DNA of 7,023 nt from Oscillospiraceae bacterium (lineage in GTDB: Bacteria > Bacillota > Clostridia > Oscillospirales > Oscillospiraceae). The translations under genes were made by a program, and so were the position numbers. The stretch spans positions 1 through 7,023 of the forward strand of contig JAEDNR010000091.1 in the NCBI GenBank assembly GCA_016302405.1, in the 5' to 3' direction. Positions 6,895 to 7,023 of this stretch are shown in pieces (within the stretch, counting starts at the first letter, position 1; every line of letters begins with the position of its first letter). The notes under the pieces were generated by a model. That model worked only from the letters and a program-made list of their open reading frames with translations. It made no database searches and was not told the DNA's origin.

Positions 6895-6903
6895 CTTTAA
6901 GGC
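6880..6903. repeat. GCCTTAAA/TTTAAGGC hairpin
   Basis: A perfect 8-bp stem (6880-6887 with 6896-6903) with an 8-base loop, TGCGGGAC. Its left arm and loop contain the right arm of the longer inverted repeat (6885-6894). The two pairings therefore exclude each other in single-stranded DNA or RNA. Confidence 0.5.
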
Positions 6904-6962
6904 AACACTGCATAATGGGACAAGGAAATTCGGCGAGGGATTTTGACCCAGACGAAAGTTCT

Positions 6963-6998
6963 GGAAATGTGGGAATACTTTGTGTATTTTCCATTTCC
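6963..6998. repeat. Long imperfect hairpin, GGAAATG/CATTTCC outer stem
   Basis: GGAAATG (6963-6969) pairs with CATTTCC (6992-6998). After one bulged T, GGG pairs with TTC (one G-C and two G-U), and AATAC (6974-6978) pairs with GTATT (6984-6988) around a five-base TTTGT loop. That makes about 15 pairs, the strongest predicted fold by eye in the window's non-coding DNA. Function is unknown. Confidence 0.5.
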
Positions 6999-7023
6999 TT
7001 CAGCTGCACGGATGGGGCAAAAG

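Larger units (their letters stand above)
6761..7023. other. Non-coding, repeat-dense segment beyond the IS3 remnant
   Basis: No gene can be supported here. The open frame crossing from the IS3 remnant ends at 6886 with no transposase similarity after 6760. A 60-codon minus-strand frame (7009-6827) has a GTG start and no ribosome-binding site. The segment instead holds several inverted repeats and hairpins, listed separately, with related sequence at its two edges. It may be the end of another mobile element continuing past the window. Confidence 0.55.
6765..7023. repeat. Imperfect direct repeat bounding the non-coding tail
   Basis: AGCTGCATGGGGGCAAA (6765-6781) recurs as AGCTGCACGGATGGGGCAAA (7002-7021), alike apart from a three-base insertion and two substitutions. 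The copies bracket about 220 bp of hairpin-rich DNA. The second lies at the window edge, so its true extent is unknown. Chance similarity is possible. Confidence 0.4.

Noticed and set aside
6827..7009. 60-codon minus-strand frame starting at GTG
   Set aside because: It has no ribosome-binding site and no recognised family, and it runs across several palindromes.
1..7023. CRISPR array, tRNA or rRNA gene
   Set aside because: No regularly spaced direct repeats, cloverleaf-like segments or rRNA-like sequence were recognised on either strand.

Overview
The window looks like chromosomal DNA from a carbohydrate-fermenting Bacillota, most plausibly a gut or rumen Clostridia. The grounds are strong purine-rich ribosome-binding sites before every gene, a TTG start, tight unidirectional gene packing, moderately GC-rich codon use, and protein families common in those genomes. 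The species cannot be told from the sequence.

Region 1 (1-376): the 5' part of an AraC-type regulator gene on the minus strand, cut off by the window start, and a 63-bp divergent intergenic region. That region carries a near-consensus promoter for the regulator (TTTACA-N17-TAAAAT) and probably the control site for the enzyme genes. Region 2 (377-6145): four plus-strand enzyme genes spaced 22, 0 and 14 bp apart, almost certainly one operon. They are a GH43 glycosidase, an SGNH/GDSL esterase with an N-terminal beta-sandwich, a NodB-type (CE4) deacetylase and a GH2 glycosidase with a DUF4982-like C-terminus. None has a visible signal peptide or membrane segment. Region 3 (6146-6760): two transposase remnants end to end. 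The first is the C-terminal part of an IS110-family transposase on the minus strand with an in-frame TGA. The second is the middle of an IS3-family OrfB on the plus strand, cut off just after its first catalytic Asp. Region 4 (6761-7023): no convincing gene, but many inverted repeats, two clear hairpins and an imperfect direct repeat at its edges.

The simplest joint function is a small polysaccharide-utilisation locus. The AraC regulator would sense a sugar, and the four enzymes would strip acyl groups and sugar units from imported, acetylated plant-type oligosaccharides in the cytoplasm. No transporter is in view. The exact substrate (acetylated arabinoxylan, a galactoside-decorated hemicellulose, pectin side chains or other) cannot be fixed from sequence.

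No wholly new system is evident. The points most worth a second look are the pairing of two unrelated esterase folds in one apparently intracellular operon, the overlapping divergent control region, and the repeat-dense tail at 6761-7023, which could be the end of an unrecognised small mobile element.
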